Assembly: GCA_034422355.1 (NCBI GenBank)
Contig: DAOUJS010000152.1
Location: 47,340-111,339 of the forward strand
Direction of reading: 5' to 3'
DNA: 64,000 bases
DNA from: CATOSP01 sp034422355
Lineage (GTDB): Bacteria; Chloroflexota; Dehalococcoidia; Lucifugimonadales; UBA3495
In this document: positions 1 to 8,545 of the stretch, in pieces
Position numbering within the stretch: the first letter of the stretch is position 1
Layout of the letters: each line of letters begins with the position of its first letter
The notes under the pieces: generated by a model
Told to the model about the DNA's origin: nothing
The model's database searches: none
What the model saw: the letters and a program-made list of their open reading frames with translations, nothing else
Translations under genes and position numbers: made by a program

Positions 1-1
1 G

Positions 2-622
2 CCGAACCTGGGCCGGGAGGTAACGGTCTTCGCCGGAGAACCCGGCTACGATTCCCTGCGGGACGCCCTGGCGCGACGGCAGGTGGAGTACACGGTTGAG
101 TTCTACGCCGAGGAGGGGAAATACCACTACAGTGGCCACCGGAAGTGCGGGGTACGCCATTCGCCTGAAGATACTGCCCAGCAGGGCAGCAGGTGCCCGG
201 AATGTGGACGCCTCTTGACCCTGGGAGTGCTGCACAGAGTCCGGGGCTTGTCGGATGTAGGAGTGACGGTCACCTCGGACACCCGTGGTATGGTCCACTC
301 CGGACAGCGTCCGCCGTTTATTCGCGCGGTGTCCATGATAGACATAATCGCCCAGGCCCTGGGGCGGGGTCGTGGGACCAAGGGAGTGCAGCAGGAGTAT
401 CGCCGTATCGCCGGGGAGTTGGGCAGCGAATTGCAAGCGCTTATTCACACGGGAGTAGAAGACCTGACTCTTGTGGCAGGAGAACGCATCGCTGAGGGCA
501 TCATGCTGGCCAGGTCGGGCCGGGTGAGGGTTGAGCCTGGCTTTGACGGAGAATACGGAAAGGTTCAGATCTGGGATGCGCCTGAGCAATTGCCTCTGGA
601 CTTGGGCGGCCATCCCCAATAG
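2..622 (+). CDS. Endonuclease Q family protein, C-terminal part (5' end outside window)
   Basis: The frame is open from base 2 with no stop, so the gene begins upstream and about 206 C-terminal residues are present. A block around a GKYHYSGHRKCGVRHSP stretch followed by a CPECGRLLTLGVLHRV stretch is the zinc-binding and linker region seen in EndoQ-type (PHP-domain) DNA repair nucleases, which cut 5' of deaminated bases such as uracil and hypoxanthine. The PHP catalytic domain would lie upstream and cannot be seen. A GTG at position 83 is internal and should not be taken as the start. The call rests on recognising the C-terminal motifs; a related UvrD-associated PHP protein is the main alternative. 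Confidence 0.72.
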   Translation, partial: PNLGREVTVFAGEPGYDSLRDALARRQVEYTVEFYAEEGKYHYSGHRKCGVRHSPEDTAQQGSRCPECGRLLTLGVLHRVRGLSDVGVTVTSDTRGMVHSGQRPPFIRAVSMIDIIAQALGRGRGTKGVQQEYRRIAGELGSELQALIHTGVEDLTLVAGERIAEGIMLARSGRVRVEPGFDGEYGKVQIWDAPEQLPLDLGGHPQ

Positions 623-677
623 CCCCAAGTTCCTACGATCAGTGCAGTTTGGCGGCGGATGGCCCCCCGACTGTGTA

Positions 678-686
678 TGTTACAAT
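678..686 (+). promoter_or_regulatory. Extended -10 promoter element upstream of rimI
   Basis: TGT followed by TACAAT is an extended -10 (TGnTAnAAT). No recognisable -35 lies 17 bases upstream. The ATG of rimI follows 44 bases later. The same TGnTAnAAT form recurs before several genes in this window. Confidence 0.4.
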
Positions 687-730
687 TGGCGTCGGCGTTG
701 TCCTCTCAATAACCCCTGCTTGTGTGACGA

Positions 731-1378
731 ATGGACTTTCTGGTCAGGCGCCTTCGCGCCGAGGACATCAGTCAAGTAGTCGAGATAGAGCGCGAGGCTT
801 TTTCCCCTCTATGGATTAGCACGCCCTTCAAACGCGAGTTGAACAACCGCTACACCTGCCATCTGGTGGTGTGTCCTCCTGATTCTGAAACCGCCGAACC
901 GGAGAAGGACGGCGACCTGGTAGAATCCAGTTCACTGCTGTCTCGTGTTGCCCGAAAGGCCCGCGGTTTGCTTGGGCAAACCCCGGATAGCGCCGCGCCC
1001 CCCGACTCCATCGCGGGCTACGTTAGTGTCTGGTACCAGGGAGACGAAGCCCATATCACAGAGATCGCGGTGCGCGAGGTCCTTCGCGGTCAGGGTCTTG
1101 GTGAATTGCTCCTGATAGGGTCGCTGCGGGAAGCGTTAAAGTACGGCTCCCAGGTTATGACCCTGGAGGCCCGGGTGTCCAACTTCATTGCGCAGCGGCT
1201 TTATGAGAAGTACGGCTTCAAGCACGTCGGAGTCCGAAAAGCGTACTACTCGGACAACCGGGAAGACGCCGTGATAATGACGACCAGCCCCATCCACAGC
1301 CTGGAGTACCAGGAGAACTTCCAACAACTGCAGGAAGCCTACCGGGAGCGGTGGCGGGAGATTTGCATACAGGGGTGA
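731..1378 (+). CDS. rimI: RimI-like ribosomal-protein-alanine N-acetyltransferase (GNAT)
   Basis: The 215-residue protein has the GNAT fold. The opening VRRLRAEDISQVVEIEREAF, the beta4 strand AHITEIAVREVLRGQGLG (acetyl-CoA pyrophosphate loop) and the RLYEKYGFKHVGVRKAYY block with DAVIM are typical of RimI, which acetylates the N-terminal alanine of ribosomal protein S18. RimI is usually about 150 residues. Here roughly 50 extra, charged, Pro- and Ser-rich residues (about 54-100) sit between beta2 and beta3. It precedes coaE, which makes the CoA that its acetyl donor needs, but a promoter lies between them. Substrate assignment is by family only. Confidence 0.8.
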   Translation: MDFLVRRLRAEDISQVVEIEREAFSPLWISTPFKRELNNRYTCHLVVCPPDSETAEPEKDGDLVESSSLLSRVARKARGLLGQTPDSAAPPDSIAGYVSVWYQGDEAHITEIAVREVLRGQGLGELLLIGSLREALKYGSQVMTLEARVSNFIAQRLYEKYGFKHVGVRKAYYSDNREDAVIMTTSPIHSLEYQENFQQLQEAYRERWREICIQG

Positions 1379-1444
1379 TCCCTTCTTCCTGGCGCCAACT
1401 GGATTACGCGCAGGGTGGCGGGCATCGTAGCCGGATACTTCGTG

Positions 1445-1473
1445 TTGACCATCCGTAAGGCCGTTGGTAGAAT
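1445..1473 (+). promoter_or_regulatory. Sigma-70-type promoter for coaE operon
   Basis: TTGACC (1445-1450) and TAGAAT (1468-1473) are separated by exactly 17 bases, and TG sits one base upstream of the -10. This is the best full promoter in the window. It lies 79 bases before the coaE start, after the rimI stop, so coaE and the genes behind it can be transcribed on their own. Confidence 0.65.
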
Positions 1474-1552
1474 GGGCCAATCGCGGGTCCGCTTGAGACT
1501 CCGCGCTATGAGCCCGGGTGCTCGTTAGGAACAATCTGGAGGATGCGGCCTG

Positions 1553-2164
1553 GTGTTGGTCATTGGGTTGACCGGAGGTATTGGGACCGGCAAGAGCGAG
1601 GTTTCGCGTCTCCTGGAGTTCCTGGGAGCAACTCTCATCAACGCCGACCAGCTAGGCCATGAAGCCTACACTCCTCACACCGAGACTTGGAACCTGGTTG
1701 TCAATGCCTTCGGAGAGGGCATTCTCCAGGAGAGCGGCGAGATAGACCGCCGGAAGCTTGGAGCCATCGTGTTCGCAGATCCTGAGGAGATGGCCAAGCT
1801 GAACGGCATCATGCATCCCCGCATGGCGCGGATGGTGTCGGACAGGATCGATTCCTTGAGGGAGGATGGGGCCAAGGTAGCTGTGGTGGAAGCTGCGGTG
1901 CTCTTCGAGGCCGGCTGGGAAACCCTCGTCGACGAGGTATGGTCAACCGACTCCCCGGTTGAGGCAGTCGTGGAGAGGCTGCAAGCCGCTCGGGGCATAG
2001 GCCCCGAGGAGGCCCAGAAGCGGATCTCGTCGCAAATGGACCGCGAAGAGCGGCTTGGCCGCTCCGACGTGGTGGTGGACAACTCCGGTGACGTGACCGA
2101 CTTGGAACGAACAGTGCGTGGGCTGTGGGAGTCAAGAGTAAACGGAAGGACAGAGAGCAGGTAA
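1553..2164 (+). CDS. coaE: Dephospho-CoA kinase
   Basis: A 203-residue P-loop kinase that phosphorylates the 3'-hydroxyl of dephospho-CoA, the last step of CoA synthesis. The Walker A is GLTGGIGTGKS at residues 5-15. The ADQ region (NADQLGHEAY) and the lid with RLGRSDVVVDNSG near the end are typical, and the length is normal. The start is GTG at 1553, supported by GGAGGA at 1538-1543. The stop overlaps the ATG of the next gene in a TAATG arrangement, so the NorQ-like ATPase is translationally coupled to it. Confidence 0.95.
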   Translation: MLVIGLTGGIGTGKSEVSRLLEFLGATLINADQLGHEAYTPHTETWNLVVNAFGEGILQESGEIDRRKLGAIVFADPEEMAKLNGIMHPRMARMVSDRIDSLREDGAKVAVVEAAVLFEAGWETLVDEVWSTDSPVEAVVERLQAARGIGPEEAQKRISSQMDREERLGRSDVVVDNSGDVTDLERTVRGLWESRVNGRTESR

Positions 2165-3075
2165 TGGTAGAAACGGATGTACCCGAGTTCAAAGAGTATG
2201 CAATCGAGGAGTTCCTCGTCCGCAGTGAGCCCTACTACCGCTCTGTTGGAGACGAGGAATCCCTCTTCAGCGCAGCCTATCAGCAGCATATCCCGGTATT
2301 GTTGAAGGGACCCACCGGCTGCGGCAAGACCCGCTTCGTGGAATATATGGCGTGGAAGCTGGGGCGGCCCCTGACCGTGATCAGGGAGGGGCAGGGCCCC
2401 CAGGGCGCGCCGCGCCAGGAGATGCGGGAAGGCGAAGTCAGGGTGCCGCTGGTTACTATCGCATGCCATGAGGACCTGACGGCCAGCGACCTGGTAGGGC
2501 GCTATCTGCTGGATGCGGAAGGCACCCGCTGGATCGACGGACCAATGACCCGGGCAGTCAAGAACGGCGCGATTCTCTACCTTGACGAGGTTGTGGAAGC
2601 CCGGAAAGATACCACGGTGCTGATCCACCCCCTCACCGACCACCGCCGGATTCTGCCCGTGGAGAAGACCGGGTCCATCATCGAGGCCGACGACCGGTTC
2701 CTGCTGTGCATCTCCTACAACCCCGGATACCAGAGCGCGTTGAAGGACCTCAAGCACAGCACCAGGCAGCGGTTTATCTCCATTGAGTTCAACTATCCCC
2801 CGCGTGAAATTGAAGCGGAGATCGTGGCGCGGGAGAGCGGTTGCAGCCCCGAGGATGCTGACTCCCTGGCCAAGCTGGGAGAGAAAATCCGAAACCTCCA
2901 GGAGCACGGGCTTCAGGAAGGGGCCAGCACCCGCCTGTTGATCTACGCCGGGCGGTTGATGTCCGAGGGCATCCCGGCACGGCGCGCTTGCCAGGTAGCC
3001 ATCGTGTGGACGCTTACCGACGAACCCGAGTTGCAGCGCAGCATAGAAGAAGTGGTCTCCTCAATCTTCGAATAG
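2164..3075 (+). CDS. MoxR-family AAA+ ATPase of the NorQ/NirQ/CbbQ type
   Basis: A protein of about 303 residues starting at the ATG that overlaps the coaE stop. An upstream in-frame start at 2125 would lie inside coaE and is less likely. Walker A GPTGCGKT is at residues 49-56, Walker B is AILYLDEV, and an arginine-rich sensor region (STRQRFISIEF) and a C-terminal lid follow. NorQ/CbbQ ATPases work with a NorD/CbbO-like VWA protein to insert metal into, or remodel, a client enzyme (nitric oxide reductase or Rubisco in known cases). The VWA partner is two genes downstream. No nor or cbb client is in the window. Confidence 0.85.
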   Translation: MVETDVPEFKEYAIEEFLVRSEPYYRSVGDEESLFSAAYQQHIPVLLKGPTGCGKTRFVEYMAWKLGRPLTVIREGQGPQGAPRQEMREGEVRVPLVTIACHEDLTASDLVGRYLLDAEGTRWIDGPMTRAVKNGAILYLDEVVEARKDTTVLIHPLTDHRRILPVEKTGSIIEADDRFLLCISYNPGYQSALKDLKHSTRQRFISIEFNYPPREIEAEIVARESGCSPEDADSLAKLGEKIRNLQEHGLQEGASTRLLIYAGRLMSEGIPARRACQVAIVWTLTDEPELQRSIEEVVSSIFE

Positions 3076-3083
3076 CGGTACAG

Positions 3084-3695
3084 ATGGCCTCATCGCCACT
3101 GGAAATCCTTCGCAAGGAACTCGCCCACCGGACCAAGCGGGAGGTGGGCGATTCCACTTTGAGGCCGGCCGCCGTCTGCCTGCTCATCTACCCCAAGGAC
3201 GGCGAATACTGTATCCTCCTGAACAAGCGCTCCGAGCAGGTGGAGCATCACAAGGGCGAAATCTCTTTGCCCGGCGGCGCCAGGGACAGGGAAGACAGGG
3301 ATTCCCTGGATACAGCCCTTCGGGAGACCGAAGAGGAGATGGGCATCCGGCGGGAGGACGTTACCATCCTTGGCGAGTTGGACGAGGTGGCGACCAGAAG
3401 CCGCTTCAAGATGCAGGTTTATGTTGGCACCATCCCCTACCCTTACGACTTCAATCCCAGCGCCATCGAGATAGCCGAGGTGCTGGAAGTCCCGATAAAC
3501 GCTCTGATGGACCCGTCCAACCTGCGGGTGGAAACCCGCTGGGAGGACGGCGAGGCCGTTTCCGCCAATTCCTACACCTATGGCGGCCATCTGGTCTACG
3601 GCGCGACTGCCAGGGTGCTTGACGACTTCCTGGGGATACTGGCCGAAGGGACGAAGCATAGCTCGGACTGCGGTCCGGGTAAGGAGGAACACTGA
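3084..3695 (+). CDS. Nudix hydrolase, CoA pyrophosphatase (NudL/UPF0035) type
   Basis: About 203 residues from the ATG at 3084, eight bases after the ATPase stop. The stretch ILLNKRSEQVEHHKGEISLP, followed by GG, matches the UPF0035 signature that precedes the Nudix box in CoA-hydrolysing members. The box continues to TALRETEEEMGI. The first conserved Glu of the general Nudix box is not in the usual place, as is common in this subgroup. NudL-type enzymes split CoA to 4'-phosphopantetheine and 3',5'-ADP. Its place in an operon headed by coaE suggests CoA turnover, although it sits between the two halves of an ATPase/VWA chaperone pair. Confidence 0.82.
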   Translation: MASSPLEILRKELAHRTKREVGDSTLRPAAVCLLIYPKDGEYCILLNKRSEQVEHHKGEISLPGGARDREDRDSLDTALRETEEEMGIRREDVTILGELDEVATRSRFKMQVYVGTIPYPYDFNPSAIEIAEVLEVPINALMDPSNLRVETRWEDGEAVSANSYTYGGHLVYGATARVLDDFLGILAEGTKHSSDCGPGKEEH

Positions 3696-3696
3696 T

Positions 3697-6600
3697 TTGA
3701 GTACGGCGCCTCTATCAGAAATCGAGACTGAACTCTCCAAGCTGCCTCCTGCGGTCCTAGAAGCCTATCAAGAGGCGTCGGGCACGATCAGCACGGCTTT
3801 CGGAGAGGAGGAACTCGCCCTTTGGGCAAGGGAAGGCGTGGCCATCGGCACCCAGACCGTCAGGTCTTGGGAATCGGCGGTGGAATACTACCGTGTGGGA
3901 CCCCAGGTAGCCCGGTTCCTGTCGTTCCCGTCATTCATGCAGTGGGCCCGTTGCGGGACCTACCTGGCGCAGGACTCTCCCACCCTGGCGGTAGCTTTCT
4001 TCAAGGCAAGCGCAACCATCGTGCCCAACCTGCGACCCCAGTACATCCCCCGATGGGCCGGCCTGGGGCGCAGCCTATACAAGGGGACCTGGAAGTCCAG
4101 CACTCTGGCCGCCAAGTTCTTCGAGGTCAGCCCAGACTTGGTCCGCAATCTGCCATTCTGGGATGTTGAGGTCTTTGCCTCGCTCATCGAGGCATTGTCC
4201 TATAAGTCCTACGACGTTGCCGGGGAATGCCTGGTATTGGGGCGGGACGTTCTTCCGGCCATGGGCCGGGAGCGGGAAGCCTTCCTGTCCATGTCCCGCG
4301 CCCTCATCGACAGCAGTTGGCGGGAGGTCAAGACCTGCCTGGAACTGGTGCCACGGGCATTGCAGCAGGTTGACGACAGCCAGACGGGGCGCTTCCTGAA
4401 GCTGGGGGAGAGGCTGGCGAAGACGGGGTTGCGGGACACTTCCCGCTTCCTGGCCGATGGCACACAGGCCTTGGGGAGGGTCCCCCAAGGGTCTCAGGGT
4501 TATATCCTCGACCTGTCGGAGACCCTGCTGGCCGCCTCGCCGGATTCTGTCCCTCACTTCCTGAGAAGCCTGAACGATGTGCTTGGGCGCATCACCATAA
4601 ACCAGCTAGACACCTGGTTCAGGCACGGTCTCGAACTCTTGAAGGAAAATCCCGAGAGCGGGATCGCCTTCTTCAAAGTCGAGTCGAATACATCGGTGTC
4701 GATGTTGGATACCCTTTCATCCAGCCTGGAACTCGAAAGGGTGAAAGGGATAATCAAACTCTATTGCAGCGCCCTGTCGGGCTCATCGATTGAAGTCCTG
4801 GATACCCAGGAACTGGTCCGCAAGAACATCGGTTGGATCGACGAGGACACGGCTTCCACCGACGGGACCAAGGTGTTCCTCCCGCCGGTGGTGGACCACT
4901 ACCCCAGCAAGCAGGACAATTTCGCCTGGTTCAAGGTGGTTTCGACCCACCAGGTCGGGCATCTGGAATTCGGCAGCTTCAGTTACGACTTCCAGAAACC
5001 CTCGAGCTTGTTCGAGGACCGGCGGTTCCAGCTTGAGGAGGAAGTCCTGGCCCGGCGCAGCGTCCCCATGCTGGCCGACTCCGACGAAATTGAGCCAGGG
5101 CCGGGCCAGTCCCTGACCGACATCGGCAGGTTCCTAAACCTGTTCGATAACCGTCGGTTGGCCTTCGACATCTTCACCGTCCTTGAGGACTGCCGGCTGG
5201 ACTTCCGGATCAACGTCGAGTACCCGGGAATCCGGCGTGCCGCCAAGCGGGTGCAGGACGAGGCTCTGGCAAACCGGCCCAACATCGCGGAAATGGCGTT
5301 GCAGGAAGCAATGGTCGAGCTGCTGATCCACATGAGTCTGGAGCAGTTCACCGACCTGCCAGTGCCGGTGGAGTACGAGGAAGCCGCCGTTGTGCTGGCC
5401 AGAATTCTGCACCAGCTCCGGACAGCCTCCGCCACGGTTGAAGATACATCGGAAGCGACGTTGCGGGCCTACGAGATCATCACACGTATCCCCAACGAGA
5501 CTCAATCAGAGGACCAGTGGGAACCCGAAGACCTGGAAGAACCTGGAGATTTCTCCGAGGAAGAGTACGAAGACCTTCTGGAGAGGCTCCAGGCCAACAT
5601 GGATGCCTCCGCGGAAGGCGGCGAAGGGGACCCTTACGACTCTCCGGACCCTGTAGACTACCGCGGCGACTTTAAGCCGGAGATGGTCCAGTTGTTGACC
5701 ATGCTCCAGTCGGACCAGGGCATGGATGGCGAAGGCGAACCCATTTCCAAGGAGATGCTGGAGCAGATGCTCCAGGAGAGCGCGGAACTGGAACTGGACG
5801 CAGAGCAGGGCGACATAACCAACAGCATGAGCATGTTCGCCCAGAACCTGATGAAGGAAGCCGGAACTCCTCCGCCAAACTCCGAACCTGGCCAGGGCTA
5901 CGGTCCGCTGCTCCACGACGACGACCAGGGAGGGGAGCTTGAGGCCCGGGAACCCAAGACCTACGCCTACGACGAGTGGGACTTCAGGGCCGGAGACTAC
6001 AAGCCCCGCTGGTGCATCGTCAAGGAGAAGAACGTCGAGGAAGGCGACCTCAACTTCTACAACGACTCCCTTCGCAACTACATGGCCCTGTCCAATCACA
6101 TCAAGCGGCAGTTCGAGCTGATCATGCCCGAAAGCTTCCGCAAGATTTACCGGCTTATAGACGGCGAGGACATAGACCTGAACGCCGCCATCGAGGCGTG
6201 GGCCGACCTCCGTATGCAGGTGCCGCCGGACGACAAGATTTACTGGCACCGCAACCGCGCCCGGCGTGACGTGGCAGTGGTGTTCCTGCTGGATATGAGC
6301 GCTTCAACCGCCGAGGCTATCGACGAGGGCAGGCAGGTGGTGGACGACCGGGACGCGCCCGACGACCCGGTGGAATACATGGTATGGCTGCGCCGCCGCC
6401 GGGAGGGGCTGGTGCGCCGGAACTACAAGCGCATCATCGACCTGGAGAAGGAGAGCACTTCGTTGCTAATCCAGGCCCTGGAGTCCATCGGCGACACCTA
6501 CGGCATCTACGGTTTCTCCGGGTACGGCCGGGAGAACGTGGAGTTCTACGTGATCAAGGACATCGCGGAGGGCTTCGGCGACAAGATCAAGCGGCGCATC

Positions 6601-6954
6601 GACAAGATCACCCCGCTCCACGCCACCCGCATGGGCGCGGCCATTCGCCACGCCATCACCAAGCTGGAGAATCAGGACGCGACTACCAAGATACTGTTCC
6701 TGATCAGCGACGGGAGGCCCCAGGACCGGGGCTACAGCCGGGAAGGCGTGGAAAAGGAATACGCTGTCCACGACACCCACATGGCGCTGCTGGAGGCCAA
6801 GCGGCAGGACATAACTCCCTTCTGTCTGACGGTGGACAAGGCGGGCCACGACTATCTGAAGAGCATGTGCGGCGACATGGGCTACGAGGTCCTGGGCGAC
6901 ATCTGGTCCCTGCCGGAGCGCCTGCCGATGCTCTACCGGAAGCTGACTATTTAA
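3697..6954 (+). CDS. Large VWA-domain protein, NorD/CbbO-like partner of the MoxR ATPase
   Basis: A protein of 1085 residues from TTG at 3697; AAGGAGG at 3681-3687 decides this start, and the stop of the Nudix gene is two bases before it. Residues 1 to about 420 are helical with recurring blocks of a 'FLADGTQALG...' kind, perhaps HEAT-like. A NorD-like core follows, then a very acidic Glu/Asp-rich stretch (about 600-750), then a C-terminal von Willebrand A domain. Its metal site is D866-M-S-A-S870, with a Thr in the ATRMGAA segment and D in LISDGRP. In NorD/CbbO proteins the VWA domain binds the client and the ATPase ring. The client here is unknown. Confidence 0.8.
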   Translation: MSTAPLSEIETELSKLPPAVLEAYQEASGTISTAFGEEELALWAREGVAIGTQTVRSWESAVEYYRVGPQVARFLSFPSFMQWARCGTYLAQDSPTLAVAFFKASATIVPNLRPQYIPRWAGLGRSLYKGTWKSSTLAAKFFEVSPDLVRNLPFWDVEVFASLIEALSYKSYDVAGECLVLGRDVLPAMGREREAFLSMSRALIDSSWREVKTCLELVPRALQQVDDSQTGRFLKLGERLAKTGLRDTSRFLADGTQALGRVPQGSQGYILDLSETLLAASPDSVPHFLRSLNDVLGRITINQLDTWFRHGLELLKENPESGIAFFKVESNTSVSMLDTLSSSLELERVKGIIKLYCSALSGSSIEVLDTQELVRKNIGWIDEDTASTDGTKVFLPPVVDHYPSKQDNFAWFKVVSTHQVGHLEFGSFSYDFQKPSSLFEDRRFQLEEEVLARRSVPMLADSDEIEPGPGQSLTDIGRFLNLFDNRRLAFDIFTVLEDCRLDFRINVEYPGIRRAAKRVQDEALANRPNIAEMALQEAMVELLIHMSLEQFTDLPVPVEYEEAAVVLARILHQLRTASATVEDTSEATLRAYEIITRIPNETQSEDQWEPEDLEEPGDFSEEEYEDLLERLQANMDASAEGGEGDPYDSPDPVDYRGDFKPEMVQLLTMLQSDQGMDGEGEPISKEMLEQMLQESAELELDAEQGDITNSMSMFAQNLMKEAGTPPPNSEPGQGYGPLLHDDDQGGELEAREPKTYAYDEWDFRAGDYKPRWCIVKEKNVEEGDLNFYNDSLRNYMALSNHIKRQFELIMPESFRKIYRLIDGEDIDLNAAIEAWADLRMQVPPDDKIYWHRNRARRDVAVVFLLDMSASTAEAIDEGRQVVDDRDAPDDPVEYMVWLRRRREGLVRRNYKRIIDLEKESTSLLIQALESIGDTYGIYGFSGYGRENVEFYVIKDIAEGFGDKIKRRIDKITPLHATRMGAAIRHAITKLENQDATTKILFLISDGRPQDRGYSREGVEKEYAVHDTHMALLEAKRQDITPFCLTVDKAGHDYLKSMCGDMGYEVLGDIWSLPERLPMLYRKLTI

Positions 6955-6984
6955 CGGCAACGCTCCGGTTATATCGGGAAAAGA

Positions 6985-7014
6985 GGCCCGCGTCTCGGTG
7001 GCGCGGGCCTTCTG
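6985..7014 (+). terminator. Rho-independent terminator after the VWA gene
   Basis: GGCCCGCG (6985-6992) and CGCGGGCC (7002-7009) form a perfect 8-bp GC-rich stem with a 9-base loop, followed by TTCTGTCTT. It lies 30 bases after the stop and closes the coaE operon. Confidence 0.8.
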
Positions 7015-7103
7015 TCTTCGTGGGGGTAAACGCCACAGTTGACGGTAATATCATTCATTGATGCTGTACAGACACTGGCAGCAAATCCAACCTGGATGTT
7101 GTA

Positions 7104-7397
7104 GTGACCTTAAATTCCAGGCAGCAAGGGACATTAGAGGATATATTTTCAAACCCAGTTAAGGTCAACATAGAGTGGGCAGATATGGAGTCGTTGTTGC
7201 TGTCGTGTGGCGCTGAGTTGTCAGCAGGCAAAGGGTCACGTGTTAGGGTCTATCTGAATGGTGAGAAAGCCGTATTTCATCACCCGCACCCTCAAAGAGG
7301 GGCTGGACAAAGGGACTGGTCAGGTCCGTCTGGCGGTTCCTGGAAAATGTTGGAATCTTGCCAGACTCGTGGAGATGCCGGGAGGTCGGCAGTCTAA
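7104..7397 (+). pseudogene. hicA-type toxin gene disrupted by a frameshift
   Basis: The first 60 residues (LNSRQQGTLEDIFSNPV, then a GKGSRVRVYLNGEKAVFHHP block) match HicA toxins of the kind paired with COG4226 HicB. After HPHP near base 7290 the reading frame is lost. The expected tail (K-G-L-V-R-S-V, then RFLENVGILP) is encoded from about 7310 in the frame that runs on without a stop into the downstream hicB. One net one-base shift between 7290 and 7310 explains this. Either the toxin is dead, the assembly has an error here, or a programmed shift makes a HicA-HicB fusion. HicA toxins are small mRNA-cleaving dsRBD-fold proteins. Confidence 0.7.
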
Positions 7398-7438
7398 TCG
7401 CAAGGTTGACCAGAGAGGTCGATAAGAGGTCTAGCAAG

Positions 7439-7783
7439 ATGTTTGTGATGCAGTACAAGAACTACACCGGGCAGGTCGAGTTTGACGACGAAGCCGGGCT
7501 GTTTCATAGCGAAGTCGTCAATCTTCGGGACGTGATTGCGTTCCAGGGAACATCAGTGGACGAGCTTCGGCAAGCCTTCGCCGACTCAGTTGAAGATTAC
7601 CTGGAGTTTTGCTCCGAGCTAGGCGAACTGCCTCAGAAACCCGCGTCGGGGGATTTCGTCATGCGGGTCTCGCCGGAATTGCATCGGCGCATCGTCGATT
7701 CGGCCGCACGCGAAGGGAAAAGCCTAAACTCATGGGCGCGGGATGTGCTGGAGCGGGCCGTTCAGAGAACCGTATCACGTTGA
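7439..7783 (+). CDS. HicB family antitoxin (COG4226 type)
   Basis: 114 residues from the ATG at 7439. The N-terminal half is the partly degraded RNase H fold of HicB (YTGQVEFDDEAGLFHSEV, then a VIAFQGTSVDELRQAF block). The C-terminal half is a ribbon-helix-helix DNA-binding segment (MRVSPELHRRIVDSAAREGK, SLNSWARDVLE). HicB neutralises HicA and represses its own operon. The frame is open upstream through the tail of the broken hicA. Local base composition is less GC-rich than the flanking genes, which fits a mobile toxin-antitoxin module. Confidence 0.88.
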   Translation: MFVMQYKNYTGQVEFDDEAGLFHSEVVNLRDVIAFQGTSVDELRQAFADSVEDYLEFCSELGELPQKPASGDFVMRVSPELHRRIVDSAAREGKSLNSWARDVLERAVQRTVSR

Positions 7784-7922
7784 GCGGCTCACGTTCCTCG
7801 TAGGCGGTTCCTATCGGTCGCATAAGGCAACCTTCCGGGCTTGGACCCCGGCTCATGGGTTGGAGGCCGCACCCCCTGGATTCCTTGCTTCTACACGGGT
7901 TATTGCACGAGAACCGGGCTGG

Positions 7923-8471
7923 TCAATTCCCTAAGGCAATAAGCCAGCCCAAGTCCTTCCAGCCGTAGGACACCTCGGGCAGTTCTGTATTTCCAATCCT
8001 CACTTGCTGCTCCCGGATGTACTCACCACCAAGAGCTTCGTAGAAGCGGCGGGCGGGCCAATTCTCGGCCAGCACCCACAACAGCATCGAGTTCATTCCC
8101 GACTCAATCAGACTCTTGGCCGCCGAGACTGTGAGGGCCAGACCAATTCCCCGACGTTGGCATTCGGGCAGCAGGTAGATAGCATACAGTTCGCCTGCAT
8201 ATGTTGAATCCTGATCACGGTTTGGCCCGCTATAAGCCCACCCGACAACCTCGTTCTCTACCTCAGCGACGTGTGAGCGAGTGCCAGCCCTGGAACTTAC
8301 CAACTCTCGAAAACGCCTCTCGGTCCAATCTCCGACGTTGATAGAGTCCAAGAATTCCTGCGGCACGATGCCTCTATAGGTATCCCGCCAACTGGCAACT
8401 TGAACCCTTGCGATATCGGCGGCATCGTCCACGGTAGCCTGTCGAATCAGGAATTGTGCTGGCATTCGCAA
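7923..8471 (-). CDS. GNAT family N-acetyltransferase
   Basis: A 182-residue single GNAT domain. Residues 7-60 hold the entry helices (IRQATVDDAADIARVQVASW, then RDTYRGIVP). The strand GELYAIYLLPECQRRGIG carries the acetyl-CoA binding R/Q-x-x-G-x-G/A loop, and ENWPARRFYEALGGEY is the C-terminal motif B. The substrate cannot be told. It is the last gene after cinA on this strand, 74 bases downstream, and converges with hicB. Small-molecule or antibiotic acetylation is possible but not shown. Confidence 0.85.
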   Translation of the reverse strand: MRMPAQFLIRQATVDDAADIARVQVASWRDTYRGIVPQEFLDSINVGDWTERRFRELVSSRAGTRSHVAEVENEVVGWAYSGPNRDQDSTYAGELYAIYLLPECQRRGIGLALTVSAAKSLIESGMNSMLLWVLAENWPARRFYEALGGEYIREQQVRIGNTELPEVSYGWKDLGWLIALGN

Positions 8472-8545
8472 TGCACGATCAGTGCAAGAGATTCACCCTC
8501 GTTCTGCCGGTACAAAGACGGAACGACGATGATGTGACTAGATTT

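Noticed and set aside
1675..2907. 410-residue minus-strand open frame opposite coaE and the MoxR ATPase
   Set aside because: Antisense shadow; the sense frames have Walker motifs and normal lengths.
2164..6954. Rubisco activase CbbQ/CbbO or nitric oxide reductase maturation genes proper
   Set aside because: Family level fits, but no cbb or nor structural gene is in the window, so no specific symbol is given.
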